Part shown: piece after piece, positions 9,468 through 19,443 of the stretch
Layout: each line of letters begins with the position of its first letter
Numbering within the stretch: position 1 is the stretch's first letter
Source: Deltaproteobacteria bacterium
GTDB lineage: Bacteria > Bacillota > Desulfotomaculia > Desulfotomaculales > JAGUVT01
NCBI GenBank assembly: GCA_020062745.1
Contig: JAGUVT010000079.1
Coordinates: forward strand, 1 to 32,624
Direction: 5' to 3'
Length of the DNA: 32,624 nt
Translations under genes and position numbers: made by a program
The notes under the pieces: model-generated
What the model was told of the DNA's origin: nothing
The model's input: only the letters and a program-made list of their open reading frames with translations
Databases searched by the model: none

Positions 9468-10052
9468 ATGGAATACTGTTTGTATAAAAAGGTCTTGCCC
9501 CGTTCTTTTTATGCCGGGGATACGGTTACTGTTGCCAGGGAATTGTTGGGCGCCTTGCTGGTACATGAAAGTTCATCCGGGTTGACAGTCGGGCGGATCG
9601 TGGAGGCGGAAGCTTACCTGCAGGGAGATCCGGCCTGTCATGCCAGCCGGGGTATGACCAGACGCAACCGGGTGATGTTTGGCCCGCCGGGGCATGCCTA
9701 TGTCTATTTTGTTTACGGGATGTATTATTGTTTTAATGTTGTTACGGCTGCCGAAGGTATCGGCGAAGCAGTTTTGATTCGTGCTCTGGAGCCGCTGGAA
9801 GGGATTCCGTTGATGTGCTCCCGGCGGCGGCGCCGGACGGAACTCTGTAGCGGACCGGCCCGGCTGGTGCAGGCTATGGGTATTGGAAAAGAACATAACG
9901 GGGCCGATTTAACTGCCGGTTCTCTGGTAGTCTGTGCCGGGGAACCGCCGGCAGAAGAAATTGTGACGTCAACCAGAGTCGGTATCCGGGCCGGGGCTGA
10001 TTTACCGTTGCGTTTTTATCTTTCCGGCAATAATTTTGTTTCCCGCAAGTAA
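9468..10052 (+). CDS. 3-methyladenine DNA glycosylase (MPG/AAG family)
   Basis: [79 protein letters not shown] at 9468 with upstream CAGGAG is preferred over the track start at 9420, which overlaps polX. Confidence 0.93.
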   Translation: MEYCLYKKVLPRSFYAGDTVTVARELLGALLVHESSSGLTVGRIVEAEAYLQGDPACHASRGMTRRNRVMFGPPGHAYVYFVYGMYYCFNVVTAAEGIGEAVLIRALEPLEGIPLMCSRRRRRTELCSGPARLVQAMGIGKEHNGADLTAGSLVVCAGEPPAEEIVTSTRVGIRAGADLPLRFYLSGNNFVSRK

Positions 10053-10077
10053 AAGTTGTTGAGGAGGGGTTGGTAGT

Positions 10078-11034
10078 TTGAAAATTAGGGAAATCTATGA
10101 ACTGGCTGTGCGCAGGGGAATGGAAAATGATCCCAGAGGATTAGATGCGGTGCAAAAGCTTCTAGACAAAGAGAGGAAAAATTATGAAGACTTAAAAGAT
10201 GATGAAAAAGGCGAGTTCGATCAGGAAAAGTTGAAAAATCCGTATAGCGATACCAGGCTGCTTTGCGGTGACCCGGAAAAGGAAGTAAGGAGAGTGCTGG
10301 CCGGTGTTGATATGGAGGTTGGAGAAGTGTTGCTGGCCGACCGGATTTCAGAGCGTGGTACGCCGGTTGACCTGGTTGTGGCGCATCATCCGGAAGGCAA
10401 AGCCCTGGCCGCCCTGCATCAGGTGATGCACCTGCAAGAGGATGTGTTGGCTAAATTTGGTATTCCAATCAATGTAGCGGAGGGGATTATGGCCTCCCGG
10501 ATCAGTGAGGTCAAACGGGGGCTTATGCCTTTGAACCATAACCGGGCCGTGGATGCTGCCAGAATCCTGGGACTGCCGCTGATGTGCATTCACACTGTAG
10601 CCGATAATATGGTCAATAGTTTTTTGCAAAAGCTGATGGATGAAAAAAAGCCGGAGACTCTAGGCGAAGTAGTAAAAATGCTGAAAGAAATGCCGGAGTA
10701 CGCCGAGGCTGTCAAGCATGAGGCCGGCCCTTCAATTGTGGTTGGCAGTAGAGAGCGCCGGGCCGGGAAGATCATGATTGAGATGACCGGCGGCACCGGC
10801 GGTTCGGAAGATGCTTTCGCCAGGCTGGCTCAAGCCGGGGTAGGCACTTTGATTGTGATGCACATCGGGGAAAAACACCGCAAGGAAGCAGAGAAGAATC
10901 ATGTAAATATTGTTATCGCTGGTCATATGGCCAGTGATTCCCTGGGAATGAACCTTCTTCTCGATGAATTGGCCGGGCATGGCGTTGAAATTATGCCTTG
11001 CTCAGGTCTGATCAGGTTTGAACGGAAGGAGTAG
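10078..11034 (+). CDS. NIF3-like (NGG1p-interacting factor 3 superfamily) protein, TTG start
   Basis: VDMEVGEVLLADRISERGTPVDLVVAHHPEGKALAALHQVMHLQEDVL... and VNIVIAGHMASDSLGMNLLLDELAGHGVEIMPCSGLIR. Confidence 0.65.
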   Translation: MKIREIYELAVRRGMENDPRGLDAVQKLLDKERKNYEDLKDDEKGEFDQEKLKNPYSDTRLLCGDPEKEVRRVLAGVDMEVGEVLLADRISERGTPVDLVVAHHPEGKALAALHQVMHLQEDVLAKFGIPINVAEGIMASRISEVKRGLMPLNHNRAVDAARILGLPLMCIHTVADNMVNSFLQKLMDEKKPETLGEVVKMLKEMPEYAEAVKHEAGPSIVVGSRERRAGKIMIEMTGGTGGSEDAFARLAQAGVGTLIVMHIGEKHRKEAEKNHVNIVIAGHMASDSLGMNLLLDELAGHGVEIMPCSGLIRFERKE

Positions 11035-11041
11035 TTTGCTT

Positions 11042-13603
11042 ATGACCTGCAGACCCGAGTTGCTGGCTCCTGCCGGCAGTTGGGAAGCACTGGTGGCGGC
11101 GGTGGAAAACGGAGCCGATGCCGTTTACCTGGGCGGCAGGCAGTTTAATGCCAGACTGCGGGCGGGGAATTTTGATGATTCTGAACTGGTTCGGGCAATA
11201 GAATATGCGCACATACGGGGGGTAAAAGTTTACGTTACAGTTAATACCCTGGTGGCTGACCGGGAATTACCAGAGGCGGCATTATTCCTGCACTTCATCC
11301 ATAATGCCGGCGCTGATGCAGCCATTGTCCAGGATCTTGGTCTGGCCAGACTGGCAAGGAACGTACTGCCGGAACTGGCGTTGCACGCCAGTACCCAAAT
11401 GACGGTACACAACCTGCCGGCGGCGGAACTTTTAAGAGAAGCGGGATTCCGCCGTATTATCCTGGCCAGAGAACTAAGCCTGGAGGCCATCACGGCAATT
11501 GTCAAACACAGCGGGATTGAGGTGGAAGTGTTCGGGCACGGGGCTTTGTGCCTGTGTTATTCCGGGCAGTGCCTTTTTTCCAGCATGGTCGGCGGCCGGA
11601 GCGGGAACAGGGGTCTGTGTGCTCAACCGTGCCGTCTCCGTTATGAACTGGCAGATGAAAAAGGGCAGGTGATAGTTAACCCGGGCGTGGCCGGGGATTA
11701 TCTGTTGAGTACAAGAGATTTGAACCTAAGCAACTGTCTGCCGGAGCTGATTAAGTCCGGTATTGTTTCTCTTAAGATCGAGGGGCGCATGAAACGGCCG
11801 GAGTATGTAGCCACGGTGGTACGTATTTACCGGAAACTAATAGACCGTGCGGTGAACGATGGGGACTATCGGGTGGAGCCGGAGGAAGCGAGAGAACTGG
11901 CCCAGGTTTTTAATCGGGGTTTTACGACCGGCTACCTTTTTGGTCGGCCTGGAGGAGAACTGATGAACGTAAGTAAGCCTAACAACCGGGGAATAAAGCT
12001 TGGCCGGGTAAAGAGTTACGACCGGGAAAGGCGGCAGGCGGAAATCGTCCTGGAGGAACCGCTGCAGGCTGGTGACGGTATCGAGGTATGGGTCACCGAA
12101 GGGGGCCGGCTTGCTTGTAAAGTAGGCCAGATGTTTCAAGATGGTAGAGTTGTGGAATGGGCTCCTGCCGGTACGACGGTGCTGCTTCCGGTGAGAGGAA
12201 GGGTGCGTACCGGCGACCGGGTTTTTAAAGTTTTTGATATCGGTCTTTTTAGAAGGGCCAGGGCTACTTTTACTTCCCCTCAAAAGCGGCGTAAAATACC
12301 GCTGTTTTTTTTGGTGAAAGGGCGTTTGAATATGCCTTTAAAGCTTGTTGCGGAAGATCCAGGCGGTCTGTTCGGGGAGGCCGAAACCCGGTCCCTCTGT
12401 CAGCCGGCGTTTAACCGGCCTCTGACCGAGGAGTTTTTACAGCAACAATTGGGCCGCCTGGGCAATACTCCTTTCACTCTGGAAGGTTTGCAATGTGATT
12501 TGGAAGGTGCGGTGATGGTACCGGTACGGGAGATTAACGCGGCCCGCCGCCTGGCTCTGGCTCAACTGGAGGAAAAAAGATTACAAGCGGCGAAAACCCG
12601 GCCGGTATCGGCGGAAGTATTTCAGCAGCGGCTTTTATTTGCTTTAAAACCCCGCTGCCGGAAGGTAAATTCCGATGAAATATTGCCGGGCGGCGGAATG
12701 TTGTCGCCGGCCATAGCCGTGGCTGTAACAGATCTGTCTTCATTAAAGGCAGCGGTATGCTCCGGCGCCGATGTGATTTATTATGGAGGTGAGCAGTTTC
12801 GTTTCAAGCTGCCTTTGGACCTGGAACAAGTCTATTCGGGCAGCAGTTACTGTGCCGAAAACGGCGTCCGTTTTATTTTCTCAACACCCCGTATCCTGCA
12901 TGATTTTGAGCTGGAACAATACTGCCGTTTATTAGAAAAGATAGTAGCCTTTCCAGTTGGCGGGGTGCTGGGAGGAAACCTGGGGTTGCTCCGGAGAGTG
13001 GAGGAAATTACCGGCCTGCCGATTTATGCCGATTTTCCTTTAAACGTGTTTAATTATGAAGCAGCAGCGTTTTTAGCCGAAGGAAGGGTAAAACAGATTG
13101 CTCTCTCACCTGAATTAACTTTAACTCAAATCAGCGAAATAATCCCTGATCTGGTAGTCCCGGCCGAAGTGCTGGTACACGGCGCTGTGCCCCTGGTGGT
13201 TTCAGAATATTGCCTGATAGGCGGTGTGCTCGGCTGCCCGGAGGCGAAGGGCGGTTGCGCTGGGCCTTGTAACCGGCAATATAACTTAAAAGATCGCATG
13301 GGGATAACTTTTCCGGTGGCGATGGATCGGTCTTGCCGGACGCACATTTTTAACTCCCGCGTTTTGTGTATGATAGAGGATGTTGATCAGTTGGCCGCGG
13401 CAGGGGTCGCTGTGTTGCGGGTAGAAGCCGGGAGGGAAGAGCCGGTTTACGTATCTGCCGTGGTCGAAGCTTACCGCCGGGTGATTGACTGCCTGAAGGC
13501 TGGTGGGAATGTGCAGCATCAGTCTTTGCTTGCCAGGAGGACCATTGCCGGGCTCGATCCGGGCGGTTTTACCAAGGGGCATTACTTTCGCGGCATTCTG
13601 TAA
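11042..13603 (+). CDS. U32 family peptidase / RlhA-like protein with two U32-like modules
   Basis: ELLAPAGSWEALVAAVENGADAVYLGG, FGHGALCLCYSGQCLFSSMVGGRSGNRGLCAQPCRLRYEL, KIEGRMKRPEYVATVVRIYR; second module ADVIYYGGEQFRF...CPEAKGGCAGPCNRQY. ATG at 11042 has better SD spacing than 11018. Confidence 0.92.
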   Translation: MTCRPELLAPAGSWEALVAAVENGADAVYLGGRQFNARLRAGNFDDSELVRAIEYAHIRGVKVYVTVNTLVADRELPEAALFLHFIHNAGADAAIVQDLGLARLARNVLPELALHASTQMTVHNLPAAELLREAGFRRIILARELSLEAITAIVKHSGIEVEVFGHGALCLCYSGQCLFSSMVGGRSGNRGLCAQPCRLRYELADEKGQVIVNPGVAGDYLLSTRDLNLSNCLPELIKSGIVSLKIEGRMKRPEYVATVVRIYRKLIDRAVNDGDYRVEPEEARELAQVFNRGFTTGYLFGRPGGELMNVSKPNNRGIKLGRVKSYDRERRQAEIVLEEPLQAGDGIEVWVTEGGRLACKVGQMFQDGRVVEWAPAGTTVLLPVRGRVRTGDRVFKVFDIGLFRRARATFTSPQKRRKIPLFFLVKGRLNMPLKLVAEDPGGLFGEAETRSLCQPAFNRPLTEEFLQQQLGRLGNTPFTLEGLQCDLEGAVMVPVREINAARRLALAQLEEKRLQAAKTRPVSAEVFQQRLLFALKPRCRKVNSDEILPGGGMLSPAIAVAVTDLSSLKAAVCSGADVIYYGGEQFRFKLPLDLEQVYSGSSYCAENGVRFIFSTPRILHDFELEQYCRLLEKIVAFPVGGVLGGNLGLLRRVEEITGLPIYADFPLNVFNYEAAAFLAEGRVKQIALSPELTLTQISEIIPDLVVPAEVLVHGAVPLVVSEYCLIGGVLGCPEAKGGCAGPCNRQYNLKDRMGITFPVAMDRSCRTHIFNSRVLCMIEDVDQLAAAGVAVLRVEAGREEPVYVSAVVEAYRRVIDCLKAGGNVQHQSLLARRTIAGLDPGGFTKGHYFRGIL

Positions 13604-13615
13604 AAAAGAAGTTTT

Positions 13616-15988
13616 TTGGCGGAGGGTTTTTGGTTGATTGATGGAGGCACGCTCAGACGATTAGAGTTTCCGAAAATCTTAGAGCAGTTGGCGAACTATG
13701 CCGATTCTGCTTTGGGTAAGGAGAAAGCCTTGGCCCTGCAACCGGTAACCGACCTGGAAACCGCCTGTCGGCGGCAGAAGGAAACTGCTGAAGGGTGTAA
13801 TCTGCTGCGCTTTGAGCCGCTGGCTGAAATTGGCGGCTGGCATGATCTACGGAACCAGTTGGAACGGGCAAAACGGGGAGCGGTGCTGGAACCGGAAGAA
13901 TTCCTGTTTATTGCCGATACTCTGGCAGCGGCCCGAAGGATCGGCAAGTTTTTGTCGGAGCGCCGGGAACGGTACCCTTTACTAAGTGGTATTGCTTCCA
14001 GATTAGCTGTTATGCCGGATCTGGAGCAGAAAATCAGGAAGGCTATTTTACCGGCGGGCGAGGTCGCCGACCATGCTTCACCGGAACTGGCTCAGATACG
14101 CCGCAGCTTAAACCAGGCTCAGGCGCGGGTAAAGGAACGTCTGGAGCAGATAATCCGTTCACCCGGTTACCAGAAATATTTACAGGAACCGATTGTGACC
14201 ATCAGGGAAGGCCGCTATGTAGTCCCGGTAAAGGTAGAGTATCGTGGTAGAATGCCGGGTATCGTACATGACCAGTCAGCCAGTGGGGCAACTCTTTTTA
14301 TTGAACCAATGGCGGTAGTAGAGGAAAATAACGAACTGCGTCGTTTGAAAACGGCCGAAAAACAGGAAGTCGAAAGGATATTAACCGTTCTGTCAGTTGC
14401 GGTTGCCCGGGTGGCTGGAGAACTGGGTGACTCTCTGGCGGCACTGGGGGAACTGGACTTCATTTTGGCTAAAGCCCGCTACAGCCGGAAGCTGAATGCG
14501 AGTGCCCCGGTTTTAGAGGAGGGGGCTTTCTTGGATATCCGGCAGGGACGCCATCCTTTATTGCAGGGTCAGGTGGTGCCGGTGGACATCCGCTTGGGGA
14601 TAGAATTTGACATTTTGGTTATTACCGGGCCGAATACTGGCGGCAAGACAGTGGTTTTAAAAACTGCCGGCCTGCTGGCGCTGATGGCGCAGGCGGGGTT
14701 GCACCTGCCTGCGGACGGCAGTTCCCGGTTGGGTGTTTTTCACCGGGTGTTTGCTGATATTGGCGACGAGCAGAGCATTGAGCAATCTTTGAGCACTTTT
14801 TCTTCCCATATGACCAATATTGTAGACATTATGCAAAAAGCAGGCCGGGACAGCCTGGTTCTGCTGGATGAATTGGGCGCCGGGACCGACCCGGTGGAAG
14901 GGGCAGCCCTGGCTCAGGCTATTCTGGAGCGTTTGCAGGTAAAAGAAACCAGGACCATAGCTACTACCCACTATAATGAGTTGAAAAATCTTGCTTATAC
15001 CCGGGAAGGGATGGAAAATGCGAGCGTCGAGTTTGATGCTGTTACTTTAAGGCCTACTTATCGATTGCTTACCGGCCGGCCGGGACGAAGTAATGCTTTT
15101 GAAATTGCTGTTCGGATCGGGTTGCCCCGGGAAATAATAGTCAGGGCCGGAGATTTTCTTACTGCTGAGCAGGCTCGGATGGAGGAACTGCTTCGGGATG
15201 TAGAGAAGGCCCGGCAAGAAGCAGAAACGAACCGGGAAACGGCAAATCGTTTAAAAGAAGAAGCAGCCCGGCTTAAGGATCAATATGAAAAGATGATAAG
15301 TGAAATATCGTCCAGGCGGGAGGAGTTGTTGACCAAGGCCCGGGCCGAAGCCAGGATGCTGGTTAAGTCAGCGAGGCTGGAAGCGAAAGCGGTAGTTGAT
15401 GAACTGAAGGCCGGGTTGGCCAAAGAAACAGGGCGGGAAAGAGCTAATGTGATCCAAAAGTCCCGTCAGCGGCTGGTAGAGCTTCAACATACCCATATGC
15501 AGGAACCTGCTGCCGGTGGAGAAATTCCGGCGCAGGTACAGGTTGGGGAAGAAGTGTTTCTGCCCCAGTTTAACCAGCACGGTTATGTGCAGGGGCTTTC
15601 GGCAAAGGATGGTGAAGTGCAGGTTCAGGTGGGGGCTATCAAGTTAAGTGTACCTTTGAGTGAACTGCGCAAAGCGGTGAAAAGAAGTGTTGCTGACAGC
15701 GGTCAGGAGCGGGTAGCCAGTGTTTTGCTGAACAAGACCAGGGAAATTTCCAGTGAATTAAGTTTGAGGGGGCTCTACGTTAATGAAGCCTTGTTGGAAG
15801 TCGAAAAATACCTGGATAATGCCTCCCTGGCAGGCTTGTTCAGGGTTAGCCTGATTCACGGCAAAGGAACCGGTTCCTTAAGGGAAGCGATCCATCGTTA
15901 TCTTACCGGGCATCAGCGGGTAAAATCTTTTCGTCTGGGTGATCACAATGAGGGAGGCAGTGGCGTGACCGTGGTAGAATTATCTTAG
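13616..15988 (+). CDS. mutS2: MutS2 family ATPase/endonuclease with C-terminal Smr domain
   Basis: Walker A ITGPNTGGKTVVLKTAGLLALMAQAG, LSTFSSHMTNI, DELGAGTDPVEGAAL, Smr motif SLRGLYVNEAL...LIHGKGTGSLREAIHRYL. The start may be TTG 13634 (SD GGAGGG) rather than TTG 13616. Confidence 0.96.
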   Translation: MAEGFWLIDGGTLRRLEFPKILEQLANYADSALGKEKALALQPVTDLETACRRQKETAEGCNLLRFEPLAEIGGWHDLRNQLERAKRGAVLEPEEFLFIADTLAAARRIGKFLSERRERYPLLSGIASRLAVMPDLEQKIRKAILPAGEVADHASPELAQIRRSLNQAQARVKERLEQIIRSPGYQKYLQEPIVTIREGRYVVPVKVEYRGRMPGIVHDQSASGATLFIEPMAVVEENNELRRLKTAEKQEVERILTVLSVAVARVAGELGDSLAALGELDFILAKARYSRKLNASAPVLEEGAFLDIRQGRHPLLQGQVVPVDIRLGIEFDILVITGPNTGGKTVVLKTAGLLALMAQAGLHLPADGSSRLGVFHRVFADIGDEQSIEQSLSTFSSHMTNIVDIMQKAGRDSLVLLDELGAGTDPVEGAALAQAILERLQVKETRTIATTHYNELKNLAYTREGMENASVEFDAVTLRPTYRLLTGRPGRSNAFEIAVRIGLPREIIVRAGDFLTAEQARMEELLRDVEKARQEAETNRETANRLKEEAARLKDQYEKMISEISSRREELLTKARAEARMLVKSARLEAKAVVDELKAGLAKETGRERANVIQKSRQRLVELQHTHMQEPAAGGEIPAQVQVGEEVFLPQFNQHGYVQGLSAKDGEVQVQVGAIKLSVPLSELRKAVKRSVADSGQERVASVLLNKTREISSELSLRGLYVNEALLEVEKYLDNASLAGLFRVSLIHGKGTGSLREAIHRYLTGHQRVKSFRLGDHNEGGSGVTVVELS

Positions 15989-18015
15989 GGCTCCAGCCGC
16001 GCGGGAGCCGGCTTCGGTTCGTCATAGACGTTTTTGCCGGTTTCCCTGGAATCGTTGTGATCGGCAAAAGGATCGGCAACCGGGTTTCTTTTGGGAGTCC
16101 TGAACCTATCAAAAAGGCCCGGTTCCTCATCAGAAGGAACATTTACCATCCCTTCCGGTTTGGGAAAATCTTTCACCGGCTCGTACCGGAGCGACTTGCT
16201 CATGATTTCTTTCCAGATTTGAGCCGGGTAGGTGCCGCCAAAAGCCAGCGGCATCGCTTTGGGTGTATCGTAACCAATCCAGATTACGCCGACCAGTTCA
16301 GGAGTATAACCGGCAAACCAGATATCCTTACCGTCGTCGGTGGTCCCTGTTTTGCCGGCAGCCGGTCTGTTCAGCCTGGCCCGCGTACCGGTGCCGTTTT
16401 GGACGACGGATTTAAGCATATCAGTAATCAGGTAAGCGGAAGCCGGTTTCATGGCCTGGTGCTGTTCGGGCACTTTGTCGATAATGGCGCCGTCCGGCCG
16501 TTCTATTTTAACGATTGCAGTGGGCTCTATGTAAATTCCAAGGTTGGCGAAAGCACCGTAAGCTCCGGCCATTTGCAGCGGTGATACCCCGGTATGCAAC
16601 CCCCCCAGCGCCATGCTTGCCCCGTGCATTTTCGGATCAAGCACGATTCCCAGGTTGGCGGCAAACTTAATAGCAATCGGTATGGTTACCGTGTTCATTA
16701 AGATTTTTACGGCAGCAACATTAACTGAGTGGGCAAGGGCACTGCGGTAGGTGATCAATCCCCGGTACCGGCCGTCGTAGTTGTGCGGCTCATAGGAGCC
16801 GTATTTGACAGGACTGTCATCTACCACCGAAGTTGGGCCCGCTCCTTTATATTCTACAGCCGGCCCATAGACGGCAATGGGTTTAAATGCTGAGCCCGGC
16901 TGGCGGAAAGATTGGCTGGCCCGGTTGAACTGTTGTTTTTTGGTATTATCACGTCCGCCTGTCATTGCTTTGATCTGGCCTGTATGAGGGTCCACTATCA
17001 CTACCGCACACTGGGGCTGGATAATTCCCCTGGCGTCCTGTCTGGAAGGAGGAAAATTTGCCTTATTGTTTATGGCGGCTTCAACGATTTTTTGTATGTT
17101 TGGGTCAAGGGTGGTGTAAATTTTAAACCCGCCTCTGTTAACTTTATCTTCACCATATTCTTTAACCAGTTGTTCCATAACAAAATCTAAAAAAAACGGG
17201 TAGGGGTATGGCTGCTGGGTGGATGGTTTTTTAGCAAGTACGGTTAATTTTTCTGATTTTGCCTTTTTATATTGGGATGAGTTAATTAAATTGTACTTGA
17301 GCATCTTGTCCAGCACGATGTTGCGCCTGGCCAGCGCCGATGAGGGATCCTGGTAAGGAGAATATCTGCTGGGAGCCTGCAGGAGGCCGGCCAGTGTGGC
17401 TGCCTCGTTCAGGCTTAAATTCTTTACCTCTTTGCCGAAGTAAGTCCTGGCGGCCACTTTGATCCCATAAGAACCTTCTCCCAGGTAGACTTTGTTTAAG
17501 TACATTTCTAGAATCTCATTTTTGGTATAAATGCGTTCCACCATAATGGCTAGAACCGCTTCTTGAATCTTGCGCTTTAAAGTGCGTTCCGGCGATAGTA
17601 TTGAGTTCTTGATCAATTGTTGGGTAATTGTGCTGCCTCCTTCTATTACCTCGCCTACCGTAAAATCCGACCACGCGGCCCGGATAATAGCCCGCGGGTC
17701 AATACCGCGATGCTGATAAAAACGATTGTCTTCGATTGCCAGAAAGGCGTTCCGTACGTGTTCCGGAATATCTTTAATTTTTACTGGCTCACTATTTCTG
17801 GCGCCAATTCTGGCAATGAGCTTCTGGTCTTTATCAAAAATTACATTAGTAGTGTTAGCTTCCAGGGTGGCCGGACTTAGTACAGGCATATCTTTTACGA
17901 TGGAAACAAAAAAAGTGAAAAAAGTAATAATTGCTGTCAGGCCGAGCAAACATAAAAGAAGAAAAATTAAGTGCAGAATATTTATTCTTCTCTTTTTTTT
18001 TCGTGCAGCCAACAC
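15985..18015 (-). CDS. Class A penicillin-binding protein (PBP1A family), GTG start
   Basis: N-terminal TM, GT51 motifs (AIEDNRFYQHRGID, GGSTITQQLIKN, KIQEAVLAIMVER, YLNKVYLGEGSYGI), transpeptidase SxxK (RQPGSAFKP), SVN, KTGTT. Confidence 0.95.
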   Translation of the reverse strand: MLAARKKKRRINILHLIFLLLCLLGLTAIITFFTFFVSIVKDMPVLSPATLEANTTNVIFDKDQKLIARIGARNSEPVKIKDIPEHVRNAFLAIEDNRFYQHRGIDPRAIIRAAWSDFTVGEVIEGGSTITQQLIKNSILSPERTLKRKIQEAVLAIMVERIYTKNEILEMYLNKVYLGEGSYGIKVAARTYFGKEVKNLSLNEAATLAGLLQAPSRYSPYQDPSSALARRNIVLDKMLKYNLINSSQYKKAKSEKLTVLAKKPSTQQPYPYPFFLDFVMEQLVKEYGEDKVNRGGFKIYTTLDPNIQKIVEAAINNKANFPPSRQDARGIIQPQCAVVIVDPHTGQIKAMTGGRDNTKKQQFNRASQSFRQPGSAFKPIAVYGPAVEYKGAGPTSVVDDSPVKYGSYEPHNYDGRYRGLITYRSALAHSVNVAAVKILMNTVTIPIAIKFAANLGIVLDPKMHGASMALGGLHTGVSPLQMAGAYGAFANLGIYIEPTAIVKIERPDGAIIDKVPEQHQAMKPASAYLITDMLKSVVQNGTGTRARLNRPAAGKTGTTDDGKDIWFAGYTPELVGVIWIGYDTPKAMPLAFGGTYPAQIWKEIMSKSLRYEPVKDFPKPEGMVNVPSDEEPGLFDRFRTPKRNPVADPFADHNDSRETGKNVYDEPKPAPARLEP

Positions 18016-18027
18016 CTACACCCCTCG

Positions 18028-18050
18028 TATGTGCTTAATTATAGCACATA
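18028..18050. promoter_or_regulatory. Perfect 8-bp palindrome spanning the candidate -10 of the PBP gene
   Basis: TATGTGCT-taattat-AGCACATA; minus-strand TATAAT is the reverse complement of 18038-18043, about 23 nt upstream of the GTG start. Confidence 0.5.
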
Positions 18051-18090
18051 TATTGGGTGATTATATTAAAAATCTTCAAAAAGTTGCGGT

Positions 18091-19212
18091 TTATATAAAA
18101 CGGTTGGGAGATAATGGTGAAATATTTACCAAACTGGTGTAACCTTTCCAGATAAGCTGGGCTGTTATTAAACCAATAGCCGGGGCGTGCATGAAACCAT
18201 GGTTGTTGAAACCGCCGGCACAATAAAATCCTTTAATTGTTTCAACTTCGCCGAGGATACCGTGATAATCCGGAGTAAGACACCTGGTTCCAACGTAGAC
18301 CCGCATTAAGCCCGTTGCCTGCATGGGTGGCACCCTGTGCACTGCTGCTTCAATAAAGTCATCCAGCAAGGACCGGTTTACTGCCGTGTCCCAACCTGGA
18401 TAATTATCCAGGTCGGTGCCGCCTGAAATCAGGGTGCCGCTTTTTTCAGCGTGGATGAAGAAACCGGTATCGATGTCTACTATCATTGGTATGCCCGGAG
18501 CAATTGCCGGTACCGGTTCGCAGACATAAACCTGGCTCCGGTAAAGCCCGGCCGGCAGGTTGACCCCGGCCATGGCAGCAACCTCGGCAAAGCGGGAACC
18601 GGCTGCGTTTATCACTATTCCGGCAGCGATGCGACGTTTCTCAGTTTGTACCGATTCAACCCTGCCCCTGGCATTTTGAATGGCCAGTACAGCTTCACTT
18701 GTGGAAACCTCAACCTCTCTTTTGCGGGCTTGTTTAAAATAACCCTGGATTACTCCGTGCGGGTCGGCATAACTATCCAGGACGCAAAAAATTCCACCCG
18801 CCAGGTTGCCGGCGTGGATGAACGGGTGCCGCTTTTTTATTTCTGACGGGCTGAGAAGTTCTGCCGGTATGTCCAGTTTATTTAACAGAGACATGGTTTT
18901 TTTAAGTTCTGCCAACCGTTCCGGCCTGGCGGTGAGGGACAGGCCGCCTCGCTGGCGCAGGTAAATAGGATAACGCATTTCGGCGTTAAAGCGTTTAAAA
19001 TAAGGCAGGCTGATTCTGGTCATTTCTATATTGATCCGGATGGGAAACTGGTGACTGATGTTACCCATGCACTGGGCTGTGGAACCCATGCCGGGAAACT
19101 TTTCGCGCTCGACGACGATTATTTTTAAACTGCTATCGGATACGGCCAGATGGTAGGCGATGCTGAGACCAATTACTCCGGCTCCGATGATTACCACATC
19201 TGCAGTTTCCAC
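18091..19212 (-). CDS. FAD-dependent oxidoreductase (DAO / sarcosine oxidase beta / proline dehydrogenase-like)
   Basis: ADVVIIGAGVIGLSIAYHLAVSDSSLKIIVVE at the N-terminus; DIDTGFFIHAE and GFYCAGGFNNHGFMHAPAIGLITAQLI typical of the DAO family. Confidence 0.88.
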   Translation of the reverse strand: METADVVIIGAGVIGLSIAYHLAVSDSSLKIIVVEREKFPGMGSTAQCMGNISHQFPIRINIEMTRISLPYFKRFNAEMRYPIYLRQRGGLSLTARPERLAELKKTMSLLNKLDIPAELLSPSEIKKRHPFIHAGNLAGGIFCVLDSYADPHGVIQGYFKQARKREVEVSTSEAVLAIQNARGRVESVQTEKRRIAAGIVINAAGSRFAEVAAMAGVNLPAGLYRSQVYVCEPVPAIAPGIPMIVDIDTGFFIHAEKSGTLISGGTDLDNYPGWDTAVNRSLLDDFIEAAVHRVPPMQATGLMRVYVGTRCLTPDYHGILGEVETIKGFYCAGGFNNHGFMHAPAIGLITAQLIWKGYTSLVNISPLSPNRFI

Positions 19213-19362
19213 CTCAGGACTTCCCTCCTAATCAGCTATCAGATGACTGCTTTATTGCTATTCTTCTGAACCCTGTATTATTTACTATTCTTTTAGCTGT
19301 CTGAGGACAAAAATCCTGTAACATCAAAGTAAATTTTTATATTAATTATCTGAAAATACTGC

Positions 19363-19391
19363 TTTAAACTAAATTATTTATAAGATATAAT
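19363..19391 (+). promoter_or_regulatory. Candidate sigmaA promoter of the HdrA-like gene (TTTAAA-17 bp-TATAAT)
   Basis: TTTAAA 19363-19368, 17 bp spacer, TATAAT 19386-19391; a second TATAAT is at 19409-19414 in a very AT-rich region. Confidence 0.45.
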
Positions 19392-19443
19392 CTAAATATA
19401 AAATATTATATAATATCAAAATAATAATTGAGGTGTTATCAAT

